Source: Pyronema omphalodes
Taxonomy: Eukaryota > Ascomycota > Pezizomycetes > Pezizales > Pyronemataceae
Direction of reading: 5' to 3'
Assembly (NCBI GenBank): GCA_024516155.1
Contig: JAJJXM010000076.1
Coordinates: forward strand, 124,001-188,000
Length of the DNA: 64,000 nucleotides
Part shown: in pieces, positions 36,701 to 48,387 of the stretch
How the letters are laid out: each line of letters starts with the position of its first letter
Numbering within the stretch: the stretch's first letter is position 1
The notes under the pieces: model-generated
The model's input: only the letters and a program-made list of their open reading frames with translations
Databases searched by the model: none
Told to the model about the DNA's origin: nothing
Position numbers and translations under genes: made by a program

Positions 36701-39690
36701 TCCTTGATCGTGTCGTACGCAGTACAAAACTGCAGGATGCTCAACAGACCAACTACAGTTGCTCTGCGTTTTCCTCCTCCAGCAGATTCATTCGCCCTCT
36801 TCAGGAAGAGATCAAGCATTTCCTTGACACCATCTGTTCTTCCAGAAGCCCAGTCTACTCCATTGATATGTCTTCGTCTTCGAATAGCACTGCTTCCCCA
36901 TCCGGCAGCAACGGTTGATAACGCCTCTCCTACGACAAAAGACATCTCAACCCCACCAGTCTCTCCGAGAGTAATAAGGTCCTTGATGATATCTTCAATC
37001 TCCGATGAACCTTCGGGGTACAAAAGCGCGAGAGATCCAAGAGTTTGAACTGACTTTTCGTGACCTTTCTTTGACTTCTCCAAAAGCGTTTTTTTGGCAG
37101 CGGGGATATCGATCATGTCTTTCTGGATAACGCCGAATATCGACAACTCACAGATAGCTTCGGTGGCGGCGTCAATCAGTACTCCATCCCGGGATGTTGA
37201 AAGTGATGTTGCGATCACCTCTAATCCTTTCCGGAGCATTACAGGATCAACATACTCCATTCTTCCACGCATTTGAATTCTGGATAACAAATATCCAAAT
37301 GCAAGGACAAATCCACTTTTCTGTTCTGAAACTCCTGCAACAAGAGATTTTATTACGTTCTCTAATGCCGCATTATCGATAACTGGCGAGCTACCCAGTA
37401 ATCCGAAAGACTGAGCAGAAACATGTCTTGTTTCCATTTTAGGAGACGTGATAAGCTTCATAACTGCAGGAAGATGTTCTGCATATCGTACCAAAGCTTC
37501 CTGGTTGACAAGCGCAGCAATGTCGGCCCAAATACCTCTGACAGGATCAAGAGAGGCTTCATTATCGTTGATCATTGCTTCCCACGCCATATCGAGCAGG
37601 AATGCGACGACTTGGGGCTCTTGTTGTTGAAAGAATGCCTCCACCATGGATTGTGATGTTTCATCGGTTTCAAGGATGGTATCGACGTTTCGGTCCCAAT
37701 CTTCGTCGATCTTGATTCCTTCATGTTGGGTACCAATGGCTTCCCAGATAGCAATACGCTTCAAGAAAGGCAGAGCAGCAGCGAATGGTCTTGCACCAAG
37801 GGTTTTGTAAATTTGGGTTTCCGTATAAGTGCCTTCGCGGTGAGTGTCCATGGACATGAAGTATTGAATGAGAGAGGCGAATTTTGGGAACGCAAACTTG
37901 TCTTCGGCCGCGGGCTGGTCGATATCCATCTCCGATGCGTTTATGATTGCTTTAATGGAAGCTTCGGGATTGACTAAGCGGTAAGAATATGGGTGAAGTG
38001 CTAGAAAAAGTTAACGTCGGGATCTACTACAGTTGAATCACACGAAACCCAGAGAACGGTGGGCACACACCCTTGCTTCCTTCTTCGGCGATAGATCCTC
38101 CTTGTTTAATAGAGAGTAGACTGATCCATTTTGCTGTAACGTTACCAAAGCCTAATAGACGGTTGGACCATTTGACGGCCTGCATGACAGCTCTTCCCTC
38201 TGCAAGGACGACTCTGAGAAGCATTGCTTCAATGGAAGATTTAACTGAGTTATTAATCTTCTCCATTGATAACCTCGTAAGAATAACACCCAACGCATCC
38301 TCTATTACTGGAGCAAATCCCTTCTTATCATTATCCAATTCTTTGAATAATGAACTAATAATTTCAATTTCCGGCTCGAGCAAAAGACGAACACAACGGG
38401 ATGCAAAAAGTGCAAGCGTTTCGTATGCATATTTCCAGAGAGTTTCGGAAGCTCGTATACCCCCACTTGCCGCTTCGTCTGAGTGAGGATTAAAGAGTAG
38501 CCAGTATCGAAGTTTTTCCACAACACCTGGAGCTAAGCTATCGATTAATGCGTTGTCTGACATTCGGGCAACCCATGCCATGAAGAAGAATACAGCTCCT
38601 TCCAGCCTCTTGTTATCCGTCGCACGTAAGCCTAGGGCTAAGGTGTCTTCGATTTGCTTTTTGAAAATCTCATTGGTGGCCGTTTTTGACTTGGACAGTA
38701 ACCCAAGGATCTTCAGCTGCAGAGAGAACTTGGCGGGAGGAATTCCATGCCGACCAAGCATCAATCCATAAAGTTCTGTGACTACTTCCTCATCTTCGAG
38801 AGAAATTCCGGCGATAGCACGTTTCAATATATCTTCTGCGAGATCTGCTATAGTTGAATTTCCATCCGTGGTCGCAATCAACGCGGAATAGAACCTTTCC
38901 TCATCTGTAAAAGCGCCTGTTGAAAGGAACTTGAGCGCTGCTACTTTTGAATCAGTAAGCACGGAGTAGGGAGTAAATGTCTCCTTTTTCTTAAGAGTCA
39001 AGAATTCCATATCTTCGCGAGAGAGCCCTGGGCTTTCTTTCACCTCGCTCTCAGAACCGAATGTAATAGAACCCAAAAGCATCAGCTTCGAAAAGTGTGA
39101 TGCAAGCCACTTTGCGTTGGAAACATCTTGCCCAAAAAGCTTCTCACGTAACGCTCTATCTTCCTCGTTGCCACGCATAGGTGGTTTATAATGCTGCAGT
39201 AATCGAAGAATTACATTAAACAGTGTTCGTTGATGAATCGTTCCATGTGTCGATATATCTTTCAATAATAAAGGTAGTAACTCTAACCGTTCTGATACCG
39301 GCATGCGATCAATTCCCATAGAAATGTAAATCAAATCAACGTTTCGAATAAGTGGATGTGCACCACCAGCGGCAGGATCTTGGAACTGTTGTAAGAGCGC
39401 AGGAACGGGAAGTAGAAAACTGGTAGATTTTATTCGTGTGTTTATATGCGAGCATATCTCTCCAACCTTGGACAGTAATTAGCTCATAGCTCATGAAATC
39501 TCGCAACGACAGCATTCTAGCTTACTTTTTTGTGCACAGAAACATGAGGAGACCCAAGCTTCAGCAGAATTGCCGGTAGGTAAAGATTTAATAAGTTCTG
39601 CAGCTTGGAATCTGAGTCGGCAAGAGCGATTTTGAGCTCGACATTGTTAAGCAGACGAAGCTCATTAGCTTCGACTGGTGCCTGAGCCAT
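33784..39690 (-). CDS. ECM29: proteasome adaptor and scaffold protein Ecm29
   Basis: Nine exons can be joined in frame: 39690-39526, 39466-38071, 38000-36648, 36591-35758, 35702-35545, 35482-35058, 35003-34756, 34702-34265 and 34205-33784. They make 1812 aa, the usual size for Ecm29. The N-terminus (ELRLLNNVELKIALADSDSK, then ILLKLGSPHVSVHKKVGEI) and the central TDRDDFIQESAARGLTAVYG block are family hallmarks. The rest is HEAT-like alpha-solenoid, with VREASIAAMADLLGG and similar units. Ecm29 holds the 20S core and 19S cap together and acts in proteasome quality control and stress remodelling, in cytosol and nucleus. All introns are 53-70 nt with GT/AG ends and matching phases. In intron 6 the acceptor GTAAG at 35004 is chosen because the later TTAG would put a stop in frame. 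Confidence 0.95.
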
Positions 39691-40062
39691 GTGAAATAGT
39701 GGGGATTTCTATCAGAAGTTGATGCTGGTGCCCCGAAATACGAATACTTGATGATAATCGAATCGATAAAAGGAAAGCCGTGAAGTTTCGAGATGAGTTG
39801 CCGTGAAGCTGTGGTCGCCGATAGCGCGGGTTCATGGCGGGGCGCGGGGAGCTCGTATGCAAGTGCGGCTCGCGCTGAGTCAGCTGGACGCGTCCCCAAG
39901 TTCTGACGTAACGCGTATCTGCTAAAATCACATTAAAATCACGGGATTTTATTTAAATAAATGATGATAATAGATGGCAAGATAGACTTATGATTTATTG
40001 ACTAATATTTTGATAGAAAAAAAACACAGATACTAGGTATTGAAAACATTATACAAAAATAA
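39691..40062. other. short intergenic region, ECM29 promoter
   Basis: This holds the 5' region of ECM29 and the 3' end of the downstream-oriented dioxygenase gene (same strand). The 39960-40050 part is AT-rich. No other feature is seen. Confidence 0.5.
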
Positions 40063-40681
40063 CTACTGCTTTCCGTGACTCCTCAACGCAGCCTCCCGAA
40101 TTGCCATGACCTCCTCAGGGGATTTCAAAAATAATGTGGTATCAATAGGAATTCTTTCACCCAACCATGTAGCACGCTGGGTGTGGTCTCTCAGCTCATC
40201 ATCAGTGTTAGGATGAACCAAGGCACTGAGAGGTCCCCGATTGACGACCAACCACGGCACGAAAGCCCCAAACTGTGCAGGAGTAAAGAGGTTGACCTCA
40301 AACATGGCCATCGCATGAGGTCCAACAGGTCTGTCCCAGAACTTGTAGATCCGTAGCTCAGGGAATTCTAGACGAATACGCTTGTGAAGCTCTTGGGCGA
40401 ACTTTACATGCTCTGGGTTACCGGAATTATGGTAAATGTGGATGTCGAAGCCACCACGTTCACCATTGGTGATGGGTGCTACAAACTCCTCGTATGACTT
40501 GGAAAGTGTAGTCACGGGAGGAGCCTGGAGGGATTTTCCATCGGGATTGACACCGCTGAAGGAGATATTTAGTGATGAACAAGAACATCGCATGGAATGG
40601 ACCTTACGTCGGGAGCGAGCTAATAGCCTCTTCGCTGTAGCCCTCCAAGGGCGAGGGGTATTTGTATTGTGCGGGGTCCAT
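40063..40681 (-). CDS. DOPA 4,5-dioxygenase-like protein
   Basis: Two exons, 40681-40608 and 40555-40063, with a 53-nt intron (GTAAGG...TTCAG) give 188 aa. The product matches the DOPA-dioxygenase-like family of fungi and bacteria in length and motifs: FDIHIYHN near the start of the domain, YKFWDRPVGPHAMAMFEV, PWLVVNRGPLSALVHPNT and a following HT. The His residues of HIYH, GPHA and LVHP are the likely metal-site or active-site residues. Characterised relatives open the catechol ring of L-DOPA (the betalain-type pathway in Amanita). In most ascomycetes the substrate is unknown, and similar proteins may act on other catechols. The spliced start, MDPAQYKYPSPLEGYS, is preferred over an unspliced upstream start, whose N-terminus reads as intron sequence. 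Confidence 0.88.
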
Positions 40682-41105
40682 TTTGATTGTTGGGTTGGGG
40701 GAATGTGATCTGATATCGGCATCGTTGTCGGAAGCTTAGGAGTTTATTTATATCCGACTTCAACGGATGAATTGTAAGCGGTTAGAAATCAGGTCTATGG
40801 CACCCATAATCAAAACAGGAAAAGTTGCGTGTCGCTCATAACCGATCATTGGAGCAACACCCGAATACGACGTCGGACTCCCGGTGCGTACTTTACGCGA
40901 CTGGCTCCTTCTTCATGACACGCGTCTGGACTGGGTCGGGGCCCATTATTTATTCATTCGATTATTATTCCTGTTCCTTATTCATCGATCATCAATCATG
41001 ACAAGAATTCAATTACGCATAGTTGGTCATCCTATCAAGAATATTACAGCATATCTGCAGCGTAGCTATCGAAAATATTCAAATCCATCATTAAAAAAAA
41101 AGAGC
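40682..41105. other. short intergenic region
   Basis: This is the upstream region of the dioxygenase-like gene and the 3' flank of the MFS gene, both on the minus strand. No separate feature is seen. Confidence 0.5.
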
Positions 41106-42947
41106 CTAAGCTTTCGTCTCCGTAACAGCGCCAACCTGTACCTTGACTTTACCCTGCTCGATGTCTCTACTGAGAGCATCCAACCTAGATCCCGTGGGAA
41201 CACTTCTCCACGCTGGAATACCCGAGTCGAAGACAGCATCCATCTCCTCGAGGGTTTTGCCCTTGGTCTCCGGTGCAGTGAGGAACATGTGAATAAATGC
41301 CGCTCCGTTGAAGGCAGCGAAAACCATGTACCTTAATAAATTTGTCAGTATAACCCTAACCAATATTCTGATGAATAGAAGTCTTATGCTTACATTTTCC
41401 AGTTAATAGACCTCAAGAGCGGAGGAACAGCGAATGCAAGACCACAGTTCCATGCCCAGTTAGAGGCAGTTGACAAGGCCACAGCCTTAGCACGAACCTT
41501 GTGAGGGAAAACCTCAGAGGGCATAGTCCAAGAAATCGGACCCCAAGAAGTCGCAAAAGTTGCAACAAAGAGGTAAGAGCAAGCAATAACAGCCTTTGCC
41601 TGACTTGGCTTATTGACCAATTTCCAAGTAATGGGCTGAGTAGGATCTGTCTCAGGCTCTCCATACGCTCCTTGTACAGCTCCGGAAATAAACAACCAAG
41701 TCATCATCAAGAAAGATCCAATGAGAAGAGCCGGACGACGACCAAGTTTATCGATGTAAAGAATAGCAGGGATAGTCATAACAACATTGATGATATACTG
41801 GATCGAAGCGGTCAGAAGAGGGTTGTCGATACCGGCTCCTTGCATGACATATACGATGTAGTACATCATGACGTTCATACCACAAAGCTGGGACCACATC
41901 TGTAGAGACATTCCGAGGATGACACGCTTGACGGTACGGGGCTTGGTGAGCTCGGCAAATGAAGTGATGGCCTCCTCTCGCTCGAAACGGATTATGTCCT
42001 CGATTTCTTTGTACTCGGCGAGAACCTTGGGGTCGTTCTTATCGCCCTTTCCGTGTACGTCCGCAAGAACCTGTAGATTCCCGGTCAGCCCTGAAAACAT
42101 ACTGAAGTTTGTATAATCTTGGTTCCACATACCTCAAGAGCCTCCTCCCATCTGTCCTTTGAGGCAAGCCATCGGGGAGAGTAGGGGAACCAGAAGAGTC
42201 CGAAAAGAAGGATTAAAGCAGGAACAATCTGAATTGCCCATGGAATACGGAAAGCTCCAGGGCCTTGGTTCGGGTTGGTAGGACCACCGCCATAGAAGGA
42301 TGATCCGTACTGGATGAAGTACTGGATCAAAATACCCCAGGTGATTGCCCATTGTTGTAGTGAAACCATACGACCACTATATAATTACGTAAGTAACGAA
42401 ATATTAATTAAGTAACCAAGGCACGCGACACCTACCGAAGTTCTTTCTGAGCCATCTCGGCTTGGTAAACAGGAACAGTCGACGAAGTAATACCAACACA
42501 GATACCGGCAATAATTCTACCGGCAACAAGCATACCAACATTCTGTGCTGCACATTGGATACTACCACACCATTAGAGTTTGTCATACATAATTAGTCGG
42601 AGGTCATACATAGAACCGATAATCCAGATAACAGCTCCAATTTGAATAGCAACCTTACGTCCCCATTTGTCTGATATGAAAGACGAAATTAACGCGCCGA
42701 ATAATGAACCAGCCGGCATGGCACATGTTATTCCTCCTTGGCGGGATCCCAAGGGGTTATCGAAGTACTTCTTGTAGGCCTCGGTACCTAAAACACCGGA
42801 CATACTCGAGATATCGAAGCCGAAGAGGGCCTGCGCGCCAAGTATTGTCAGTACAGTCCCACTCCTCCAAGTTCTTTAAAGAATCCTTACCCCTCCGATG
42901 GCCGCGAATCCGGAGATCACATAGATGTTTGAAACCTTTTTCCCCAT
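41106..42947 (-). CDS. MFS sugar (hexose) transporter
   Basis: Six exons: 42947-42891, 42830-42610, 42561-42436, 42376-42133, 42070-41394 and 41331-41106. They join in frame to 516 aa, the normal size for a 12-TM fungal sugar porter. Sugar-porter signatures appear in order: GGALFGFDISSMSG in TM1, DKWGRK in loop 2-3, a PVYQAEMAQKELRGR motif, SPRWLASKDR after TM6, QMWSQLCGMNVMMYY in TM7, DKLGRRP in loop 8-9 and ETKGKTLEEMD after TM12. The usual PESPR is PYSPR here. It should import a hexose or pentose across the plasma membrane by proton symport; the exact sugar cannot be predicted. A GCGGGG hexamer matching the CreA consensus SYGGRG lies about 200 bp upstream (43145-43150), compatible with glucose repression but weak evidence alone. 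Confidence 0.93.
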
Positions 42948-44349
42948 AGCTAGTCGATAAGAAGGGAAAAATGAAGATATGTCATAAAACTCTTGGAATT
43001 GGAGGTGCGCTGGGGGGTTTTATATTTTCCCTTGCATTCGTACCACGAGGGTTAAGCTCATACATACAAGCATTCTATTAACTGCTGTATTAAATGCACA
43101 GCTATATGCGTACAGGTAATTGGCCATTAGATGCCTAAAATATTGCGGGGGGCTTTGCTTGGGCAAACCCAGTCATCTGGAACTCGCCATTCATCCTCCC
43201 GAAGATACACCGGGTTGACTAGGGTAAATTACCCATGATCGTACCCAATATTCCTGCATAAAGTAACCAGTAGTCAACAATTGTAAGCAACCAACAATCA
43301 AATTATCAAAGCTTCCAAAACTCTACAACCAGGTTTTTCAAAAGGATAATCCCGTTTGATCCAGGGAGTTCCATTCAGTCGGTATCCAAGATCCCAAATG
43401 TCATTTTGTGTTTTAAAGTATATTAAAGTACACCATAGCACCATAATATCGGTACAGAATATCTCTCCATGGTCACCATATCGCTATTTTTTGCGGCTCG
43501 CGGTATCATCGGTCCGAAGTAAAACGGGGGTCATGCATGATTCTGGCAAAGATCACCACCTTCCTAACCGTTGACTCCTTGTCCAAACACTTCCTTTCCC
43601 CGCATTTGATAAACGTCAGCAGGTACTGCTGTGTCACAGCCGGGGATGAGCGATGGTAGATGACTGGGTAAGTTGGGCACCCGGCAGAAGACACATAAAA
43701 GTACTTATATCCACACGACTGTACACCGGATAATTATGGATCCTACCTCACCACCGTCACCCCGTAAATGAGGTTGGTTGGTGAAACTTCGTGAAACCAA
43801 AGTATCGGATGTTTCAAGCAAGCATCACAAACTTCATATAGAACGTTCGATATGGTGACCACCATACATATTCGTCGCAGCACCCTAGGTTACACCACGA
43901 TCCCTAAAAACTGGTGATTGGATCCTAGAAAAGCCTAGAAATAACGGATACGAGAAATTCTCAGATGCATTCGTCATGCAAAGGGTGATTTGCTATGGAT
44001 TGGTTATTAATTCACCGGTGAACTCTGGTCATAAGCTGTTCCTGTACTCTTCACCATAAAAATCATCCTCATCTATGTATACCCCGCCCCCCGCGTTTTA
44101 CCTACTTACTAGTGGCCTGTCGCTAAAGTTACAGAATATCGAAGCTTTTCTTGATCCACGGCTGTTGGTTTTAGCTTCTCGAGTTTTGCCGGAAGCGCGA
44201 TGAAAGTTGGGCTAGTGTGCAGGTCGATACCTCACCGGCCTCGCAGTACCGTAGAGATCCCAAGGCGGGGGTGCGCATCTCATAAAAGAATCACATGAGT
44301 ATCATTAAATATTACAACCATATTCCAGCAGTACGTTACTCGTTACTCT

Positions 44350-44376
44350 AGATATTCCAGATATTCCAGATATTCC
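44350..44376. repeat. AGATATTCC triplicate
   Basis: Three perfect 9-bp units are read directly. Confidence 0.85.
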
Positions 44377-44889
44377 GTATGTCTGTTTGGCCCACTGTGT
44401 ACATCTCGTGAGACACGCGCAATCTTTAATCGCCTCTTTAACGTGGTATATATATGGCATGGCACCATAATCACGCGTTCACTGGTTTAGGAGGAGGGGG
44501 GGTCAAGTTAATATCGAAAACATGTGAGAAACGCTACGTATTTCTCTCCTCTCTTCAACACCAGTACGCCACTATGTATGTAGTATCAGCCTGTCAGCGC
44601 GCCACTCACTGTCAAAACCAAGCCCCCAAATATAACCGAGTCCTCTCGTGGCTGACCGTTGACGCCGTGGAATCGTGGATAATTTGACATGCAATAGTGA
44701 CTAACCCTGCAACCAAAAAAAACAAAAACAAAAAACGAAACGCTAATGAATTTAGCAAAAAGAGAAATGGTGACATACATATAACCGCAGAATCATTTTT
44801 CCGGTCGTAGTTTGCTTCTTCTTACGGTTGGACTTGGGACTTGAAACGGGTTGATTAGTTGTTGGGGATGGGAATGCCGGGGATGAGAA

Positions 44890-44917
44890 TTGTGGTTGTG
44901 GTTGTGGTTGTGGTTGT
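44890..44917. repeat. TTGTGG hexamer microsatellite
   Basis: About four to five TTGTGG units are visible. Confidence 0.85.
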
Positions 44918-46289
44918 ACTTACGGAGAGATGGAATTGTGGTAGTTCAACTAAGGATGGGAATGAAATTGGTTCATAAGTATGCATTTCACGTTTTTATA
45001 ACTATACCCCACCGGGTAGATAACGACGCTGAGACAGTGCTTCCAAGTGAAGTTCCATGATCTCATTCCCCCGATCTTAAGATACCAGGACCTAGCCTAT
45101 ACCGTCTCTTCCCGAGCACCAAAGAAATACAATCACCCGCAAGATAAAGCTTAAGGCGGACTATAGACTGTGAGCTGTGATACCGAACTATGCGGCCTTG
45201 TGTAGGCGCCCGAATGGGTGACACTGGACAGAAGGCCGGATCCGGTGATGTTACATCATCGGGGAGCACTCGGCGCGGCACTTGTAAGGAGGACAGAGCT
45301 ATTTTGAGAATTTTGAGAATTTTGGAAATATTGGCCATTGTTCTTTATTGTGAGAAAACTTTAACCGATATATTTTCCCGGTAACCCGTCGTCGTTAAAC
45401 ATATTTTCATATTGGCTGCGAAGTTTCAGAGGGAATCTGTTGCATGAAATGTGAGACTCGGGCTTGCTTAGAGAATAATTTGAGTTGGCTTGCATGAATT
45501 CAACCTTTGTACATAGAAAGCTTGCGTACTACAGGCTGTGACACGGTGATTACTTCACCTTAGCAATTCTCCACGAGACTCAAATGACATATCATGGCTG
45601 CATATGCGCACCATAACACGGTCACGTTCTTCCATACTCCAGAGCTTTCTTCAAGTAAATTCCCCCTTTCTTAATTTCCCAACTCAATCTCCACCCGCCT
45701 TCACCATTCTTATCATCTCTCTCTCTCTCCTCGCAGCCGTTATCTTTACATAATGTGTCTTAGCAGCAACCTCCAACCCGAAATTACCACAATTCAATTT
45801 TTCTGTCAGCTAAAAAAGGAATTAATGATACTCTTGTAAGTTGTTTCAGCTCTTGCCAGAACTTGTAATGCTCCGTGCGCACTGCGCAGTTACCTGTCAT
45901 AATGTATCACTCACAAGCGGGTTGTGTAGACTATCGCTAACTGGCCGAGATATAAGGCTACCTACGGTAACGTAAGAAATACCCTGCTGAGGTGAATAAA
46001 AAAAATACGTGTGTTTATGTGCCAACAATTGAAATCTGCTCGAGATAATTTATCAAAACTGAGTATGACATAGCTTAGATAGTTACTATCTTCATCAGGT
46101 ATCAACCTGTTATTTATTACCCATAAGAGTTCAGAACTTCTGTTCACATTGAAGATGTCGGATAGCAAGATCTCAAGTGAGAATTATGTTCATTAACCAG
46201 CATATAGCACCGTAAATGCATAAAAAACACCATCTGCTATATGAGTCCCTTGATATCATCCAATGCAAGAAGGTTGATCCAGGCTGAAT

Positions 46290-46526
46290 TTAAGTATCTT
46301 CCAGCCCCGCCATCTGTTTGGCAAGCTGAGTTCTTCGAATTTGGGCCACATACCCAGAGAAACAAACAATAACACCGCAAAAGTTAAAACTCCATCCAAG
46401 CAGGTCGTATGTAGCGACACCATCACAGCTCTCAGTACATTGTCCCCACGTTTTAACTCCTATCTTCTCCCATATTCTCCTATCTTGATATACTCCCGAT
46501 CTTGTATTGATATCAGCATCCTTCAT
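46290..46526 (-). CDS. possible small single-TM protein
   Basis: A 78-aa frame whose composition looks more like protein than the surrounding DNA. It has a charged N-terminus (ENKIG-like, with RRIWEKIGVKTW) and two Cys in QCTESCDG. A hydrophobic segment around residues 44-60 (LLGWSFNFCGVIVCFSGYV) is followed by a basic flank (QIRRTQLAKQM). That is compatible with a small membrane protein with its C-terminus in the cytosol. No family is recognised, it has no homologue I can name, and upstream exons cannot be excluded. It could be chance. Confidence 0.3.
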   Translation of the reverse strand: MKDADINTRSGVYQDRRIWEKIGVKTWGQCTESCDGVATYDLLGWSFNFCGVIVCFSGYVAQIRRTQLAKQMAGLEDT

Positions 46527-47412
46527 GTTATAATCATATCTCTAGACCACATGTTCCGCTATTCCGCTATGCTTTTTTTTTTCTCGGTCACGGGAGTTGA
46601 AGGCCTGATGCCTGATTCCTGATGCCGGACGACGTAGGGGACACGGAATATCGCTTTAAATTTTTCGTGGGTGAGAAGACTGGTGTCGTTTTTTTCAGTT
46701 GAGGTGTAGATTGAAGTTACTCTAAAAAAAACAATAATACTTTGTTAGTGTTTTTTTTGTGGGTTTGCTCATGGGGGTGTTTTCATACTTGTGGGATGTG
46801 AGGTACAGAATGGGGAGGTACATGGTGAAGTATTTATTGAGGCTGATTTGTGCAAGAAATCATCTAGGTACACATAGTAATAAAAGCTGGTGTACAAATG
46901 CTGTGTACATGGGCATATGTAGTGTGTTCAGAGTATATGCACCTGGAAGCCGAGTTTTGTTATGACTCGTCCGTGCGACGTATGACTCGATATATACGAC
47001 TGCACAATAAATAGACTCAAAAGACATGGTACGTAGTATTTATGTTACCCTTAATTATATGCCTTTAGATTCATTTCTTTTGGTAACTCAGTTCAAATTT
47101 TATTCCAAATATGAATTCATGAACATCCCATGAATCAAAAACATACCTAGAATTCAACAGAAAATAAATACCTAAACATATCACTAACTAACTAAACCGA
47201 GATAAAATACAGTTCCTACTGATTTTTGGAACAGTGTTACCATACGAGAATGCAAGAAAAAAGAAAAATTCAAACAAAGAAAAAAAAAATCAAGACACGC
47301 AAGATTAACCAACCAACGAACCAACGAACCAACCAAACACCTCCAACGCTCAACAAGAACCCGATCGAAGAAACAAAGGGAAAAAAACAAAGTCTATACA
47401 AATCCTCTTCTT
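46527..47412. other. intergenic, AT-rich
   Basis: Nothing beyond A/T-rich tracts is seen; the right end is the 3' flank of ATG3. Confidence 0.5.
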
Positions 47413-48387
47413 CTAAATCCCCATAGTATAGTCCATTTCAACACCTGGCATAACTCCTGCCATAAACTTGACAAAAACAACAAGGTACTGATCAACACGA
47501 AGCGCATCCTCATCTTCAGCTGCAACCTCTTCCCAGTTATCCTCAGTTGGTTCACCCGAGGGCGCTGCCGATGAGGTTGCGTCTGCCTGGCGCGCCTTAC
47601 GTCGCAAAATACCATCGAAGATCCGTTTCATTGTCTCGGCATGCTTGCAGGGGTGCACGGACGCCATCTGCAGGGTAGGCTCAAGGAACGGGAATGGCTC
47701 AATAGTCACGGTTTTCTCACGATAATCTGGGGCGATATCTTCGAACATAACAGTAGGAGGATGCAGGGGGATGTTTGTAGTTCCATCGAATCCACTGATA
47801 AAAGATCGCGGGACTTTGAAGTATGTAGAATACGTCAGGTAAAGGTTGTAGTAGCGCGGTGGCCTGTTCGCGACAAATAAGCACTTAGTACACATACTGG
47901 GAACTACATCGTTAAGGGGGATATCCATGGAAATAACATACGCTTTTATGCCTCCCTTCTTTTTATCGCGGATTATCGCCTCGTCGTCTTCGTCTTCATC
48001 CATGTCGGGAATCTCATCATCACTGTCTTCCTCGTCTTCGGTTTCGCCGGCTTCACTGACAGACTTCACCTTCTCGATAGGCTGAACAGATGGTCCTCCC
48101 TCGCCCCACTCATCGTCATCGCCAGGGTTCCAGGTAGAGAAGTTGTCGTCAAGTCGAGTGTGACATGGTGCGTGTTTTAGAACCAAGTATTGTTTATCTT
48201 CGGGAAGGTATGCGACCCGTTTTGAAGGGTCGGCAGAAGCCCAAGACCAAGTCGGGAACTTGTCGCAGAGGTAGTCACCAGCGAGCACGAACTCTTCCGG
48301 GGTAAGCTCTCCTGTCGCGCTGAACGTCGAGGTGTGCGAGGCGGGTGTAATGTAGTCGCGAAAGCGAGAAAATGCAGAGTGTAGCAT
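47413..48387 (-). CDS. ATG3: autophagy E2-like enzyme Atg3
   Basis: A single exon of 324 aa (yeast Atg3 has 310). It starts MLHSAFSRFRDYITP, the conserved N-terminal amphipathic helix region. The E2 fold is split, as in the family, by an acidic disordered insert (about residues 100-140, EDEEDSDDE...). Diagnostic motifs follow: YYNLYLTYSTYFKVPR, TVMFEDIAPDYREKTVTIEPFPF and the catalytic HPCKHA with Cys247. The protein ends in DQYLVVFVKFMAGVMPG and DYTMG. Atg3 receives Atg8 from Atg7 as a thioester and transfers it to phosphatidylethanolamine, which drives autophagosome growth. An open frame extends 90 codons further upstream, but that extension is not conserved-looking, and the family start is the internal Met. 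Its neighbour 1.2 kb away on the same strand is ATG15. Confidence 0.96.
   Translation of the reverse strand: MLHSAFSRFRDYITPASHTSTFSATGELTPEEFVLAGDYLCDKFPTWSWASADPSKRVAYLPEDKQYLVLKHAPCHTRLDDNFSTWNPGDDDEWGEGGPSVQPIEKVKSVSEAGETEDEEDSDDEIPDMDEDEDDEAIIRDKKKGGIKAYVISMDIPLNDVVPSMCTKCLFVANRPPRYYNLYLTYSTYFKVPRSFISGFDGTTNIPLHPPTVMFEDIAPDYREKTVTIEPFPFLEPTLQMASVHPCKHAETMKRIFDGILRRKARQADATSSAAPSGEPTEDNWEEVAAEDEDALRVDQYLVVFVKFMAGVMPGVEMDYTMGI

Larger units (their letters stand above)
42948..46289. other. gene-poor region
   Basis: This is upstream DNA of the sugar transporter (a CreA-like GCGGGG at 43145-43150), followed by sparse sequence without protein-like frames. Small repeats: three AGATATTCC units at 44350-44376 and TTGTGG units at 44890-44917. 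Confidence 0.5.

Noticed and set aside
45061..45300. Possible dispersed 5S rRNA gene
   Set aside because: GC-richer sequence with partial palindromes, but it lacks recognisable 5S internal control region sequence.
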